A stretch of DNA of 64,000 nt from Petrosia ficiformis (GCA_947044365.1 OX345636.1:21919466-21983465), one strand, 5' to 3'; counted from the stretch's first letter, positions 22,051-32,567 are shown. A program made the numbers and translations. Notes: generated by a model from the sequence alone, not told the origin.

Positions 22051-22575
22051 TTACTCGTGGAACTGGAGGTGCAGATAGTTGATTCACTAAAACCAGAGGT
22101 AGAACTTTCAGCAATGTCTCTGCAACAATAATAATTTATTATTAGTAGTTAAGACAAGAGTTAAAATACTCTTGTTTGCTAATAATATGTCATGGGAATT
22201 TTCAAGAGAAGCTTCTAATGTTGAGTGAAAATAATTGCCCACAAAATAACAATATTATTTGACATCCAAAAAACACCCATACTATTAAATTTCAACCAGT
22301 AATTAGAATTACATGAATAACAAAAGTAATTATTTTCATTAAACCTAAATTCACACATATGCTTTAATCTAACCATACACTAAATTATTCAAGCAAAAAA
22401 TCCTAATACTTTTTTTCTACCTAAAACGAACATTACGTAACTATGTAATACATACATCTTGACTTTACCATTCCTTTGGTTTTAGTGCACAAAGAAACAA
22501 TAATTTCCATGCATAATTACAACAACATGACATCATGACATCAGTGGAGCTAGAAAGTATAATCATGTATTAACA

Positions 22576-22882
22576 CCCTTTTAACGCGTTGGGCATATTC
22601 ATATGCCCCTACAGGGCGGGCATATATATATGCCTATAACATTTAGCAACTGCAAACAACCCTTAAACTATGTTAGAACTGTTTCAAACCTTCCATACAT
22701 CTTTATCTGGATTATGCTAAGTACCTACCAAGTTTAAACTACCATGTTACTTCCATGAAAGACTGTCAGCAGACAGACTCGACGAAGGAGACGATCGACG
22801 CCCAACTTTCTAGAAATAAAACGCTTGTCCCGACTTACCTGCTTGGAATAGCTAGCTATAACTAATTATCGCCTGTAAAGGG
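22576..22882. mobile_element. piggyBac-type MITE with subterminal palindromes (element P2)
   Basis: About 307 bp. The right end, TAATTATCGCCTGTAAAGGG before TTAA (22883-22886), matches the last 20 bp of P1 exactly. The left end is best placed at CCCTTTTAACGCG (22576), matching the reversed right end CCCTTTACAGGCG; a TTAA lies two bases further left (22570-22573). Palindromes GGGCATATTCATATGCCC (22591-22608) and GGCATATATATATGCC (22619-22634, perfect) follow. Starting the element at the closer TTAA (22581) is an alternative but breaks the terminal match. Confidence 0.7.
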
Positions 22883-22899
22883 TTAAATATTCCACGTGG

Positions 22900-23124
22900 A
22901 TTTTTTCCATTTTTTTTTTATGGAAACCCCCGTTACTCAGTACATGAAAGTTGAAGAACAGGTATGGGGCTCTATGTTGAAGAATTTCTAGATCCAGATT
23001 TGCCTTTCTCGGCAAGTTATGATCGTTTAAAGTAGGCGTTACCAAATCGTCGCCTTGAGGCGACGTTGGCGTTTACAGTGTATAATTTTACCGTCACCTA
23101 TAGGCGACGTTGGCGGTTAATCTG
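22900..23124 (-). mobile_element. piggyBac 5'-end fragment with palindromes (element P3, minus orientation)
   Basis: Reading on the minus strand from TTAA (23125-23128): CAGATTAACCGCCAA, then palindrome CGTCGCCTATAGGTGACG (23109-23092) and a second, CGTCGCCTCAAGGCGACG (23065-23048). The terminus is nearly identical to that of the larger element at 32568 (CTGATTAACCGCCGT). The inner part shares a GAGCCC..CTGT..AACTTTCA stretch with that element. No opposite end was found, so this is a solo 5' fragment. Confidence 0.75.
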
Positions 23125-23481
23125 TTAATAAACTAACGCTTTCAAAGGGTTGACCTTATGACATTAAACTATACACTATATTACATATAAAGTCATCACA
23201 TCCTAATTTTGAAAACAGACTTTTAGCACACACTAGTGCACACTTGTATGGCTATTGTAATGTGCTATAATGTTGCTTCACAAGCAATAACCTCAATTAG
23301 TTAAAGCTGAATTCGAATGCATTGCCAAAATGTTACCACTGTAACATAATAATACATAATTATAATTACAATTATGCCGTCTGTGAGTTCTGACAATTGC
23401 ATGTACCTCTAGTTTTCTTCCTGGCTCTTCCAAAATCTTCTGAGTAACATCGTTTACGCTCTTTGGGCTTTTTTTCTTCAG

Positions 23482-23794
23482 TATAATTCCAATCAATCAA
23501 GATAAACCACAAGATCCTAAGTCTCAGCATTTTCAAGATGAGACAAAATCAGATAAATGGCATAAAGCAGCTTGGCCTACTATTAATGCTATAGATTATT
23601 CCACTTATATTCAAGAAGCTGATGCTATTACAACATATACTACTGATAGGCATGAAGAAATAGATATCAAAGTAGTGAAAGTTGATAACAAAGCTAGACT
23701 ACAGGTTGATTTCTTGGCTGTGAGTAGCGGTGGCAGTGATGGTGTTGTACCTGATGTTGATGGAGCTTATGTTCTTGTTGACACTAAAAATTGA
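23482..23794 (+). CDS. putative terminal exon, function unknown
   Basis: An open frame follows a strong splice acceptor (GCTTTTTTTCTTCAG, ending 23481) and runs to a stop at 23792-23794 without an ATG at its start. The residues look protein-like (ETKSDKWHKAAWPTINAIDY, TYIQEADAITTYTTDRHEEI, VSSGGSDGVVPDVDGAYVLV) and end VDTKN. The upstream exon was not found. It converges tail-to-tail with the replicon gene on the minus strand, so it might belong to the same virus-like element (an ambisense layout) or be unrelated. A 28-bp direct repeat (GTTAGGCATTTCTTATGGTT plus TACAT) lies downstream at about 23855 and 23926. Confidence 0.4.
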
Positions 23795-24059
23795 CTAGTA
23801 GTTGTTTTTCTTAGTACATTAGTACTAATAACAATTTCTTTAATTTGTGTTTTGTTAGGCATTTCTTATGGTTTACATATTAATTTCACTATATTAATGG
23901 CTTTAGTTTTGTTATTCTTTATTTGTTAGGCATTTCTTATGGTTTACATGTTGATTCGAAATAATAATAAATATAAACAAAAATGAATTTATACATAAGT
24001 TCAATATTTCTATAAATAAAATACAAATAATAAACAAATGCTAATAATCCATTGCCTAT

Positions 24060-24100
24060 AAAAAAAAAAAAATATATATATATATATATATACATATAAT
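24060..24100. repeat. A-run and (TA)n microsatellite
   Basis: Poly-A followed by (TA)n just beyond the end of the replicase remnant. Confidence 0.9.
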
Positions 24101-24222
24101 TAATAATTTTTAGCACATTTAATTATTTTTTGTTCAAGATATCGTAAAGCTATTTGCCTAGCACACAAAATTGAAGATAATTTCTCTAAAGTAGCTAAAA
24201 AAATAAAATAAAATAAAATACA

Positions 24223-24762
24223 TTAATAAAATGTACCAGTAATAGGATTGTAAGTTGGCATATTATTATGCACAATGCTATCAAAGCAATTAAAAATTTT
24301 TTCCCTGTTGTCATCTATAAATCTTACAAAATCAATAGGAGAAATAGTAATAGGTTTAACAAACTGAAAAGAATTTGGAAAATGAAAGATAAATACTCTG
24401 TTGTTTAGAGTAATCATCTCGCTATGTGATTGCTCTTTACTGAACACAGCATCTAATTTGTAATTTGAAGTGACAAAACATGGTGTTCGTTTTACTTGAA
24501 TAGGTGCTTTGTATTTAATGTTAATACTGGTAGTTTCACCATCCCATAATTTCTTAATAGTAGAAAGAGAATGGACTGGAATAGTAGAAACATCTTCGAA
24601 AAGAAAGCATGTTCTATAAGATGCCTCACTAAATGCAAACTGCCCTCCTTGTTCAGTATAAGAACCAAAACGCACAAGCAATCTTTTTATGATGTTAATT
24701 ATTAGTGTTTTACCACTAGAGCTTGCTCCCCAAATGTAAACACAATTTTTTTCCTGAAGTTT
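24223..24762 (-). pseudogene. SF3 helicase domain of a fossil parvovirus NS1-like replicase
   Basis: Minus strand. A Walker A (GASSSGKT) is encoded near 24706-24729. A 152-residue open frame from 24681 holds a Walker B-like FLFEDV about 44 residues later and a motif C (TPCFVTSN) about 87 residues after Walker A. That spacing and the TSN sensor identify a superfamily 3 helicase, as in parvovirus NS1 and rolling-circle Rep proteins. It would unwind DNA for rolling-hairpin or rolling-circle replication. A frameshift lies just before Walker A, and no ATG opens the domain, so it is not functional as it stands. CRESS-type Rep is the main alternative. Confidence 0.75.
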
Positions 24763-24954
24763 TATTAATCACCTCGTAAATTGCTGAGCAAAAATATCTA
24801 ATATCATCATCTGTGAATTCTTGAAATTTAAGCAAACCAAAGAGAAATTTAATAGATTCATCAGAAGAAGCAAATTCTTCATTGGATTTAGGTGCTAATG
24901 TGTTGTGAAAATTTCTCCAATCCCATTGAGTGATTTTGTCATAAACCCATCTTT

Positions 24955-25377
24955 CTATAAAGCTCTATTCCATTGCTTAGCCATGCCTCCAGAACTAAAT
25001 TGTTCATAATCCTTTTTACTCAACTTTATTAGTACACTACTAGAGTCAATACAACCATACTTTTGGAAGAAAGCGTATATCTTCATAAAAGGTGAAGTTG
25101 AGTGTGTTGATATAACTGTTCTCTGTTCGAAGCAATTTATATGGTTCTTGGTAAGACTATGCTTGAATGCAATATACCAATCTGGATGGTCGTAAAAAAT
25201 ACAACTGTATAAAGAGTCATTATCTTTTTTATAGCACATAATATCTTTTTTGCACAAAGGGTTTAGTTCATTATTTGAGCCGGAAGCGTAATCAGGCCTA
25301 GCTAATGCACCAACAGCAATATAATTTGTCATCCCACACCAAGGTGACATATTCCCACAAACAATAGCAAATGCCAT
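24955..25377 (-). pseudogene. central segment of the fossil replicase
   Basis: A 140-residue minus-strand frame between the HUH part and the SF3 helicase. It holds VCGNMSPWCGMTNYIAVGAL, a charged middle, and SVLIKLSKKDYEQFSSGGMA near the end. It has no domain I can name, but its position matches the linker and oligomerisation region of NS1-like proteins. The following bases, in a different frame, remain protein-like up to Walker A. It begins 32 bp from the TTAA of the piggyBac insertion, which splits the replicase gene here. The apparent start Met follows an in-frame stop and is probably not the original start. Confidence 0.55.
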
Positions 25378-25581
25378 TTTACGATAGAAAAAATCTCCTC
25401 ACATTTTTTTAACTCGTTGCGTGCCACGCGCCTATTTATAGGCGCGTTATTAAATTAAATTGTATTATTGACCAGTGCCACGCGCCTATATATAGTAACA
25501 GGAGGAAACCACAGTTTATACAAGAAGTAACCACATTGTAGAAACTCGTTCAAGTGTGAAAAATATATAAGCATCTGTAAT

Positions 25582-25761
25582 ATGGCTTTTTCAACCTCTG
25601 ATGTATTGCAAATGATTGATGATTGGAGGTCTGATGATGAAGAAGACATTTTTGAAGATCCAGAGTTCCAGCTGCCAAAGGAGGATGAGAGTGAGGAGGA
25701 ATTAACAGATGAAGAGACTACTAACAATGAGAATTATAAATATAATAAATGTAAAAAATAA
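25582..25761 (+). CDS. piggyBac transposase N-terminal region (deletion derivative)
   Basis: ATG at 25582 opens MAFSTSDVLQMIDDWRSDDE then DIFEDPEFQLPKEDESEEEL, ending at a stop after about 59 residues. Acidic, Ser/Glu-rich N-termini beginning MAFS(S/T)SDVL are shared with the piggyBac at 32821 (MAFSSSSRYSASDVLEFLG), so this is the N-terminus of the transposase left by internal deletion. It has no catalytic residues. Confidence 0.7.
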   Translation: MAFSTSDVLQMIDDWRSDDEEDIFEDPEFQLPKEDESEEELTDEETTNNENYKYNKCKK

Positions 25762-25802
25762 ATAATTACTACAATAAAATATCAAATAATATTATCCAAC
25801 AA

Positions 25803-26032
25803 TCTGTTCGCAGACCTCTAGTAGGAAGACCCCGTTCTTCATTAGAGAATCAGCCTGAAAGATTAGATTCAAGAAAGCATTTCCTAGCTAAAAGAACATT
25901 AAAAGAGCAGTATGAATGCATACTTTGTAGCAAATCCACCAAGAGAAAGAGAACCCTTTACCATTGTAAAACATGCAAGGACCATCCCCCTTTATGCCCT
26001 ATCCCTTGCTTTGAGAGGTACCACACACAATA
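25803..26032 (+). CDS. piggyBac C-terminal Cys-rich domain (deletion derivative)
   Basis: An open frame, RPLVGRPRSSLENQPERLDS then YECILCSKSTKRKRTLYHCK, followed by TCKDHPPLCPIPCFERYHTQ and a stop. The pattern C-x2-C...H-C-x2-C...LC...CF..YH is the zinc-binding Cys-rich domain at the C-terminus of piggyBac transposases, which contacts palindromic sites near the transposon ends. The GRPRSS stretch before it is the usual linker. No start codon precedes it. Retention of only the DNA-binding tail plus the element ends is notable. Confidence 0.8.
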
Positions 26033-26416
26033 GATAAGCTGCCATATCATATATAAGTTACTCTCTAGTTACTAAACTGTACATTTACATTATTTCTTTA
26101 GTTTAATGTTTAAAATTAACAAATACACAATGAATTACAATAATACTATGAATTTTTCAAAGATTACTTACCTCGTAGCAGAATATCTCTCTTCATATCG
26201 ATAGCTGAAGTGATACAACAAATCTCCATGTTTCTCACAGGTTTATCAAACGTCAGAGAGTAGGAAAATTGCCTTACAATACGTTACAGACTTAGAAAAT
26301 GCCCGCAAAAGTAGAGCGTCTGAAACGTTGATCTTTCTTTCTGACCACAGAAATTAATTTGGCATTGGGGAAATTTCCCCACAAAAATTAATTAATTTTT
26401 TATGGCACGCAAAGAG

Positions 26417-26884
26417 TTAAATATACTCTTCAGTACACCCAAAATACTTATTAAAAGCAGCCCTAAATCTATGCGGTTGGTATTCTTTCGATGAAATTAG
26501 AATACAGTGGTAGTGTTGATACTCAACACAGCCTCTTTCTGTTTTGTCGCATCTACAAACTATGTAATCAACCAACCCAATTAATTGATTAAAGAACTGG
26601 TAAATCTGGTCAATTGTTATTGATTTAATCAGCATACTACTTTCCTCAAACGACCTTTTTCTGGTACTACCATTATCTATGATAATTGTGTACTTTTTTA
26701 AACCTGGCCACTTATTACCGAAAGCTGTGTGTCTCTCATTCTCATATCCTTTAAAAAATTCTTTTTTGATTAAAAGAATTTCACCATGCCTAGCTTTAAT
26801 CAAGCTGTTAACCCAATCAGGAAATTTACTATTAGGCTTAATAGTATATTCAGCATAAGGATCTATTACATGCTCACCATACAC
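26417..26884 (-). pseudogene. HUH-endonuclease-like domain of the fossil replicase
   Basis: A 155-residue minus-strand frame ending at the TTAA where a piggyBac element inserted. Near its C-terminal third it contains HYHCILIS, an H-x-H motif preceded by hydrophobic strand residues (DYIVCRCDK), as in the metal-binding motif of HUH nickases such as parvovirus NS1. The upstream KKYTIIIDNG is a plausible first strand. The catalytic Tyr would lie downstream, near FGCTEEYI or beyond the insertion; I cannot assign it with confidence. Together with the SF3 domain this forms the two-domain layout of NS1. Assignment of this half is weaker than the helicase half. Confidence 0.55.
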
Positions 26885-26924
26885 AATTTCAAGAATGTCT
26901 TGAGTACTTTGAGAAATCTCACCA

Positions 26925-27065
26925 TCTAAGTTATTCCTCTCTTCATTCCTCTCTTCATTCTCTTCTTCTTGTTCTTGTTCTTGTTCGAGATCTTCTTCTT
27001 CTTCTTGCTCTTCTATTTCTTCTATTTCTTCTTCTTGTTCTTCTTTCTCTTCATTCGCAATTCTT
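26925..27065 (-). repeat. Glu/Gln-rich low-complexity coding tract
   Basis: Repeats of TTC/TTCTTG on the plus strand encode, on the minus strand, an acidic run of Glu with Gln and Ile. It lies between the N-terminal ORF (27316-27068) and the HUH-like segment and is frameshifted relative to the former. It reads as an acidic linker of the replicase. Confidence 0.6.
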
Positions 27066-27067
27066 TC

Positions 27068-27316
27068 TCAAGACCATTCTAGCATTATGTTTGGTTCAAC
27101 GTAATCTTCAGGAAGAGTTTGTTCTAAATTATGTAATTGATCATTCAAGAATTGATCAGCGAACTCTCTTTGCCTGATTGATAATGTAGGCATATGATCT
27201 ATTTCAATATCATGATCGCTGAGATCATCATCTTCTTCTATTCTTGGATGTTTGCTGCTACAAGGTTGATCACTCTGTCGTTTAGTCATTGCTAAATAAA
27301 TTTTTAAAAATTGCAT
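27068..27316 (-). pseudogene. N-terminal ORF of the fossil replicase
   Basis: An 82-residue minus-strand frame. The likely start is the second Met (MTKRQSDQPCSSKHPRIEED), followed by acidic, disordered sequence and LSIRQREFADQFLNDQLHNL. A K(R)xxxxxxKHPRIE basic patch near the start may be a nuclear signal. It precedes the Glu-rich tract and HUH-like segment on the same strand, so I read it as the N-terminus of the same gene, or a separate small ORF. A TATATATAAAATTT stretch about 20 bp upstream could serve as a promoter for both this and the divergent plus-strand ORF. Confidence 0.4.
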
Positions 27317-27395
27317 TTACAGGCCTTATATATATAAAATTTAAACTACACCCTTTTTTGAGTATATAAGCTATGATTTTTTTAATTATTTTCAA

Positions 27396-27816
27396 ATGCA
27401 AAATTATTTTAATTGTGTTATTAACGGTGAAGATTTAGAACTCAAAGTTACAAGTCAATTCGCTTTCAGTCAATACAAAATAGAATCTCTTCCGTTATTT
27501 TGTACGAAAGACAACTTAAAAATAAGATTTTGGAGAGGAAGAGAAGCATTAACTATTTATCTCTACTCAAGTATACCTATAGGAGTAAACGATGTCTTAC
27601 AAATCAAGTATGAAGACTTTGTCCAACAAAGGGAAACCAAAATCAATGGTGAAATACACCAATGCTTCGCAAAATCAAGAATCAAATCAGAGTACCACCA
27701 CATGGCTTTCTTGTTATTATTCAACTAATGTAAATTGCTTAGATACTACCTGTATTTTAATTAAGCCATTTATTTGTGCTTCCAAAAAAAAAGATTTTTT
27801 TTACGTGGGAAAATAA
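27396..27816 (+). CDS. hypothetical ORF divergent from the replicase
   Basis: ATG at 27396 gives 110 residues (MQNYFNCVINGEDLELKVTS, IRFWRGREALTIYLYSSIPI, GVNDVLQIKYEDF...); an overlapping frame seems to carry its tail to 27816 (NVNCLDTTCILIKPFICASK), so a frameshift is likely. It diverges from the replicase N-terminal ORF across an 80-bp AT-rich gap containing TATATATAAAA. By position it could be a second gene of the virus-like element. No similarity recognised. Confidence 0.4.
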
Positions 27817-27829
27817 CATATATACACAT

Positions 27830-29580
27830 GAGATCATAGTTATTACATGTAAACTATTATAATAAGGAAATGAACAAGAATGTAACAAAACAATGAATAT
27901 AATGTATATACATCAGTATTTCTATAAATATAATTTAATATTAGGAAACGAACAAAAATGATTTTAAATATTTTTATTCGTTAATAATGACAAAAGGCTA
28001 TACATTTATTCTTGCAAATATTCGGATGTAATTTCAGTGGAGTGCAAAATCTAACAACAGGGTGATAACAACAAAATGTGTACTACCGGGGATATTTTAT
28101 ACAGCCTTGCAATATCTGTTATGAAATGAGCCAGTAGTAGTCTAACATCAAGGTTTAACAAGCTTAAGGTATTTCAAATGAAAAACTCACTTGGAAACAT
28201 TGGAAATTTAAAATATAAAATCTTCAACTTTGCCATTGTTTCTTAATATGGTCTGTAACATGATAATGTATCAAAGAACTGTCTCATTTCAAATTGCTTG
28301 ATTATCTCAAACATCTTCAGATATTGCTAATCAGTGACACCACATAAAATGATTACGTTACACATACAGGATTTTTATTATTGGCTGTGTAGCCTGGTGT
28401 GCATTAACTGGAAAGCAAAACCAATATACAGCCTCAAGAAGGAGATGAAGTGCTAGTCTACAAAGGTAACAAAGCTTAAGCTTGCTTCAGTCCCTCTAAA
28501 CATCTGTATCAGTGAGAACTACAGTCTTGTGATTGAGTGCAAGCTTCCATTTTTTTGTGGAGGTTGAATGAATATCAGGAAGGACCAGCACTTCACTTAA
28601 CAGATTCTGTTTCAGAACTAGAGGAATCATTTTGAGCAGTGCACTTGTCACTAGTAAGAGCTATATGTCTCTTACCCAAAGCATGGCTGGAGTTGAATCC
28701 CAATATATATGCTAATGGAGGGCTCAGAAGAGATTCGAATCAAATTGTCTAAAGTTGATGCTTTCATAGTGATTTTCATTTATCTCCTGTATCCACTGCA
28801 ATACTAACAGTAGTCCAAGGATGCAACGAGCGATATTTCAGCTGACTAAAACAAATCCATGAGTGCGAAGTCATGGGTTGTTCATTGATAGGTTGCCTCA
28901 CTGAAGCACACAACTGACATGTGGATGGGTTAGACACTGAAAACAAGGTGTTTGACTCACTGAAGAGAATGCAAACGAAAGAGTTTGCTGACCTTTGCCT
29001 AGCTTGGGTTTCTTTGGCATTGACATATTGGCTTTCATAACAAATAATGATGTTTTGTAATACAATCAACTAAATAATGTGGAAATCTTTATACAGTACA
29101 TGCATCAAATCTCTTAAACCAGCCCAAAACCACCATTTGTGTAATTATTATAATTATACTTATAACTACAAGCTTATATTTATCATTATTTAATTTAGTA
29201 AAGTTTTACCAACAAAATAATGAAAAGAACCTTTTAAAAAATGAAAGAGTATGTAGGGATATCAAGAACAGGAACAAGATTGGGATGGTATCTTAGACAC
29301 TTCCACATAATAAAACACTACATAAGTATATCACTTCTTTGTGCTGTACTTTTGCTGTAGGTATTGTATACATATACTCGTGTATCCTAATGAAGAGTTA
29401 TTATACATGACTATAATTATAATTAGTGAAATTTGGGACACAAGTGAAGGAATGGCAGATAGTGTATAATCACACTCTAGTGACAAGCACACATTAAGGA
29501 TAATGATGTAATAAATATTCAGTATTGATATTGCAAATTGTGAATGATTTGTCATAATTAAAACAATTATATAAACAAAA
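27830..29580. other. no recognisable gene
   Basis: About 1.75 kb, AT-rich. A minus-strand ORF at 28776-29069 contains STCQLCASVRQPINEQPMTS and QLKYRSLHPWTTVSIAVDTG and may be a real exon, but I cannot assign it. No element ends were found. Confidence 0.4.
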
Positions 29581-29599
29581 AATATTTATAAAATTTTAA

Positions 29600-29777
29600 T
29601 TAATAATAATTGTTTATGATGATCATTTTTCTTCCGCCGCTTCCTGCTCCTCTTTCTCCCCATCCTCCTCTTCCTCCTCTTCCACCCCATCCTCCACTTC
29701 CTTCTTCGTCCTCTTTTTCTGCCACCCTGGTCTCTTTTTTTTTGCTGGGATGGAGATGGTGGTGATGATTGATCCAT
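29600..29777 (-). other. Arg/Lys/Gly-rich low-complexity ORF
   Basis: The minus strand reads MDQSSPPSPSQQKKRDQGGR and then long Arg/Lys/Gly runs, created by a polypyrimidine tract on the plus strand. A plus-strand ORF at 45184 (MSQFEDVMDIEV..., KKKGRKRRRKQKGRGE) has similar architecture: a short acidic or Ser/Pro head and a basic tail. They may be related small ORFs or simple-sequence coincidence. Confidence 0.25.
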
Positions 29778-30278
29778 ACTATTAAAGACAAAGACCTGCG
29801 CTTATTACATAGCATTCAAAACAGAATTAGAAACAAAATGAAGCAACTAAAAACAATTGCTATACATCATTTTACTTACGGTTCCAGAAATACATACGGT
29901 TTCTTTGGAGGAGTTGTACTGATGAATGTAGTGATATATATATATAGAGTAAATCCAACACTATACATCATTTTACTTATGATTCTAATACATACGGTTT
30001 TCTTGGAGGATTTCTAAAAAAGAATGATATATATAGAGTAAATCCTAAACATATTACTCGCTTATTCTCAGCCATAATTAAGCAATAATTATTGTACAAA
30101 TTGCAGTCTACAAATTGTAGTTATGAATTAAATATTCAAAAAAGGAGTGGAAAAAAATAATGGAAACAAGAATAAAAACAGTTTCAATAAAAATAATGTC
30201 AAAACCCAAAAAGTATGTGAACAAGGAAGGTCAGGAAGGTCAGGATGGGTAACAGCAGCAACAAAATTAACCAATTAA

Positions 30279-30937
30279 CCCTTCATCTGCTGTAGGCGCT
30301 TTAAGGCGCCCCACCCACTACTACTTATACTGCTGGAGGCGCTTTAATGCGCCCAAGCTGCAAGTGGGCGGAGTACTTAATATCTAATTGCTTGCAGCTC
30401 TATAACTCTCACATTTTACAAGACTCAAGATTCTAACTTACTTTGCTGTAAAGAAGAGTTGTTAAGCAAGCCATTGATGTTAAATTTATGCTTCATTATC
30501 ACCAGGAAGAGAGTAAGACAAGCGCTTGAAAATATAGTACTGCCACGGGCAACGCCCACCTCTATACTCGCCTGCATAACTTCTGCATTTTAAAAAGCAG
30601 TGACTTTTAACTGACTTAGGTAGACAGAAGACCATCTAAGAAAGCTGTAGATACCAAAAACATGCTTCGTTAGCTACAAAAAAGCAGCAAGGCGAGTGTT
30701 TGAAAGTGTAGTAGTCAGAGGCAACGCCCACAATTAGTATCTCTTTATCACTTTTGTGAGGCATGTAGCTTCAATTTTTGGGCTCCATGAAACTAAATAA
30801 ACATCTTCTTTATGCTGTTTGCATGTCAGTTTCTTTATATTCGATGATTTCATACTATAAAATCAATCAGAAAATATCTACAAATTTCTTTCGCACCACG
30901 CCCACAAACGGGAATAATTGCAAACGCAGATGAAGGG
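30279..30937. mobile_element. piggyBac-type MITE with subterminal palindromes (element P5)
   Basis: 659 bp between TTAA at 30275-30278 and 30938-30941. The terminal repeats are CCCTTCATCTGC at both ends. The left end carries GGCGCTTTAAGGCGCC (30295-30310) and GGCGCTTTAATGCGCC (30338-30353), near-palindromes 43 bp apart; the right end has none. The interior contains two diverged tandem copies of an approximately 165-bp unit (about 30405-30565 and 30580-30735) ending in GGCAACGCCCAC. The same unit, inverted, fills P1. Non-coding. Confidence 0.88.
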
Positions 30938-31894
30938 TTAACAGCTATGTGTGTGGGCGTTCATTTTTACCTCAAATACCAATGAAATTTTAGAGAAAAC
31001 ACTAGCTGGGAAAATCCCCTCTCACCTCAAAATGAAGCGTCTTACGTCATTATGAAGTATTACAATCAGATTGAGCACGTAATGAGAAATCGAACAATGT
31101 TTTTCTTGAAGGGCTGCGATATAGGATTGGTGACTTATGCTATTTCTCTTATTTTTATCAATTCTTTTGTACTTACAATTGACTATGTTGAGTTGTTAAA
31201 GCTTTTAACTTACAAGGAAAAGTGCTGTTGATGACATTGGATGCTCTTTGCCTACTCAGCTTGTGAGTTTTAAATGTGTATATATAGTAAGGTGGGGTAA
31301 TCTCGGACGCTTTTTGCAATGCGTCCGTCATTTGAAAACAAAAGTATCGTAAATAACTACTTAACATTGCTATATACCTGCATAAAATCAGCAAGATTTG
31401 CTCTTTTCAATGATGTAAATAGCTAGTGTTGTTGAAAGAAGACCTAAAAACTATCGACAGTTGAACAAACTCCTCCATGTAAGGGGTATATAATTCTGGA
31501 CAATAGTATACTGACGCTTTTTACGGTAAACTGTTTATAGTTTACGGGACCACATGTTCAGAAGGAGTTGAGATGATTTTCTTTCATTTTGCTACTGAAA
31601 TAGTAAGAATTAAATTTTTATTGTATTTTTAAATGTTGCCTTTGTAGTTTAGTATTTACACTTTGACATGTTGTACTGTTGAAATGTAAGCATAATATAA
31701 ATGTATGTTAAATTGTAAACTATATAATTATATATAATTATTCATTAGCTGTTTACATACATAAGTCACATGTAGAGGTGATGGTTGCAAGGAGGGAGAA
31801 GTTGACCGATTGCCGAAATACAACCTTGGATTGTGATATTCTTCCTACCGGTATATACCTCCAATCACACATCGTGGAGCTTTTGATCCCTTCC

Positions 31895-32306
31895 GGGATA
31901 TTACCTTTTGAGGTCTTCCTGAAAGACAGAAGCTGGTTTCATCTGCATTATAGTCTTATTTAACATAGGTTCTAGAAACTGGAAGAACCAGTGATCAATT
32001 ACCTCCGGACAAGTTGCCCTGGCTCTTGCCAATTGTAGTGACTGCGGCTTCCTCAGTGATAGATTTGGGTGACGTTTAATAAATGCTCGCCACCACTCTT
32101 GCCCAGGTGCACCATCAGGGAATATATTAATGGTCTTTCTTATTTGCCTTGCAATAGTCAGCAACAACTCCAATTTGCTTTGGTATGCTGAACATGTTAG
32201 CAGCTTTATACTGGCTTGTCTCACCACTTTGGACTAGTGCAATAGCTTTTATCATATCTTCTTCTGTCCATTTCTGATCCCTCTTCTTCCTGTATGTTCT
32301 CGGCAT
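31895..32306 (-). pseudogene. Tigger transposase N-terminal (HTH) half, copy B
   Basis: ATG at 32306 gives MPRTYRKKRDQKWTEEDMIK then AIALVQSGETSQYKAANMFS, the first helix-turn-helix shared with copies A and C. A frameshift follows, and the other frame has PDGAPGQEWWRAFIKRHPNL then SLRKPQSLQLARARATCPEV and IDHWFFQFLE, the second (CENP-B-type) HTH and the start of the catalytic region. The DDE core is absent. Inactive. Confidence 0.85.
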
Positions 32307-32567
32307 ATCTGCATTAATTTTATTATTTATCCATTATTTAATTTTGTATGGATTATGTGTGAATGCATTCATTTATTGATAATAAAAAACTTACCTTTGT
32401 ACTCTGTTCACAGATAGATTCACTACAATAACTGAGGTTTAGTTAAATTTGAATATTTGCAGCTGTGTAATTTTGGAGCGTGTGCGTCAGATAACTCTGG
32501 GCTTTTATACATCATCAGATAGCCCCAGGCCTGTGCTATCCAATGGGCCGGGTCTCGTGGTTCTTAA

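Larger units (their letters stand above)
25413..26416 (+). mobile_element. internally deleted piggyBac transposon nested in the replicase (element P4)
   Basis: 1004 bp flanked by TTAA at 25409-25412 and 26417-26420. The terminal repeats are CTCGTTGCGTGCCA and, reversed, CTCTTTGCGTGCCA. The left end has palindrome ACGCGCCTATTTATAGGCGCGT (25426-25447) and a partly matching second copy (CACGCGCCTATATATAG at 25479-25495). It keeps coding sequence for the transposase N-terminus and the C-terminal Cys-rich domain but has lost the DDE core. It inserted into an already integrated virus-like replicase, giving a relative age. Confidence 0.9.

Noticed and set aside
22581..22592. TTAA at 22581 as the left target duplication of P2
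   Set aside because: Starting there gives CGCGTTGGGC, which does not match the reversed right end CCCTTTACAGG; starting at 22576 gives a CCCTTT match and restores the 24-bp palindrome offset, though the TTAA is then displaced by two bases.
29600..29815. ORFs on the minus strand as real basic proteins
   Set aside because: They derive from a polypyrimidine tract read in two frames; composition only, no domain. Kept as a low-confidence low-complexity entry.
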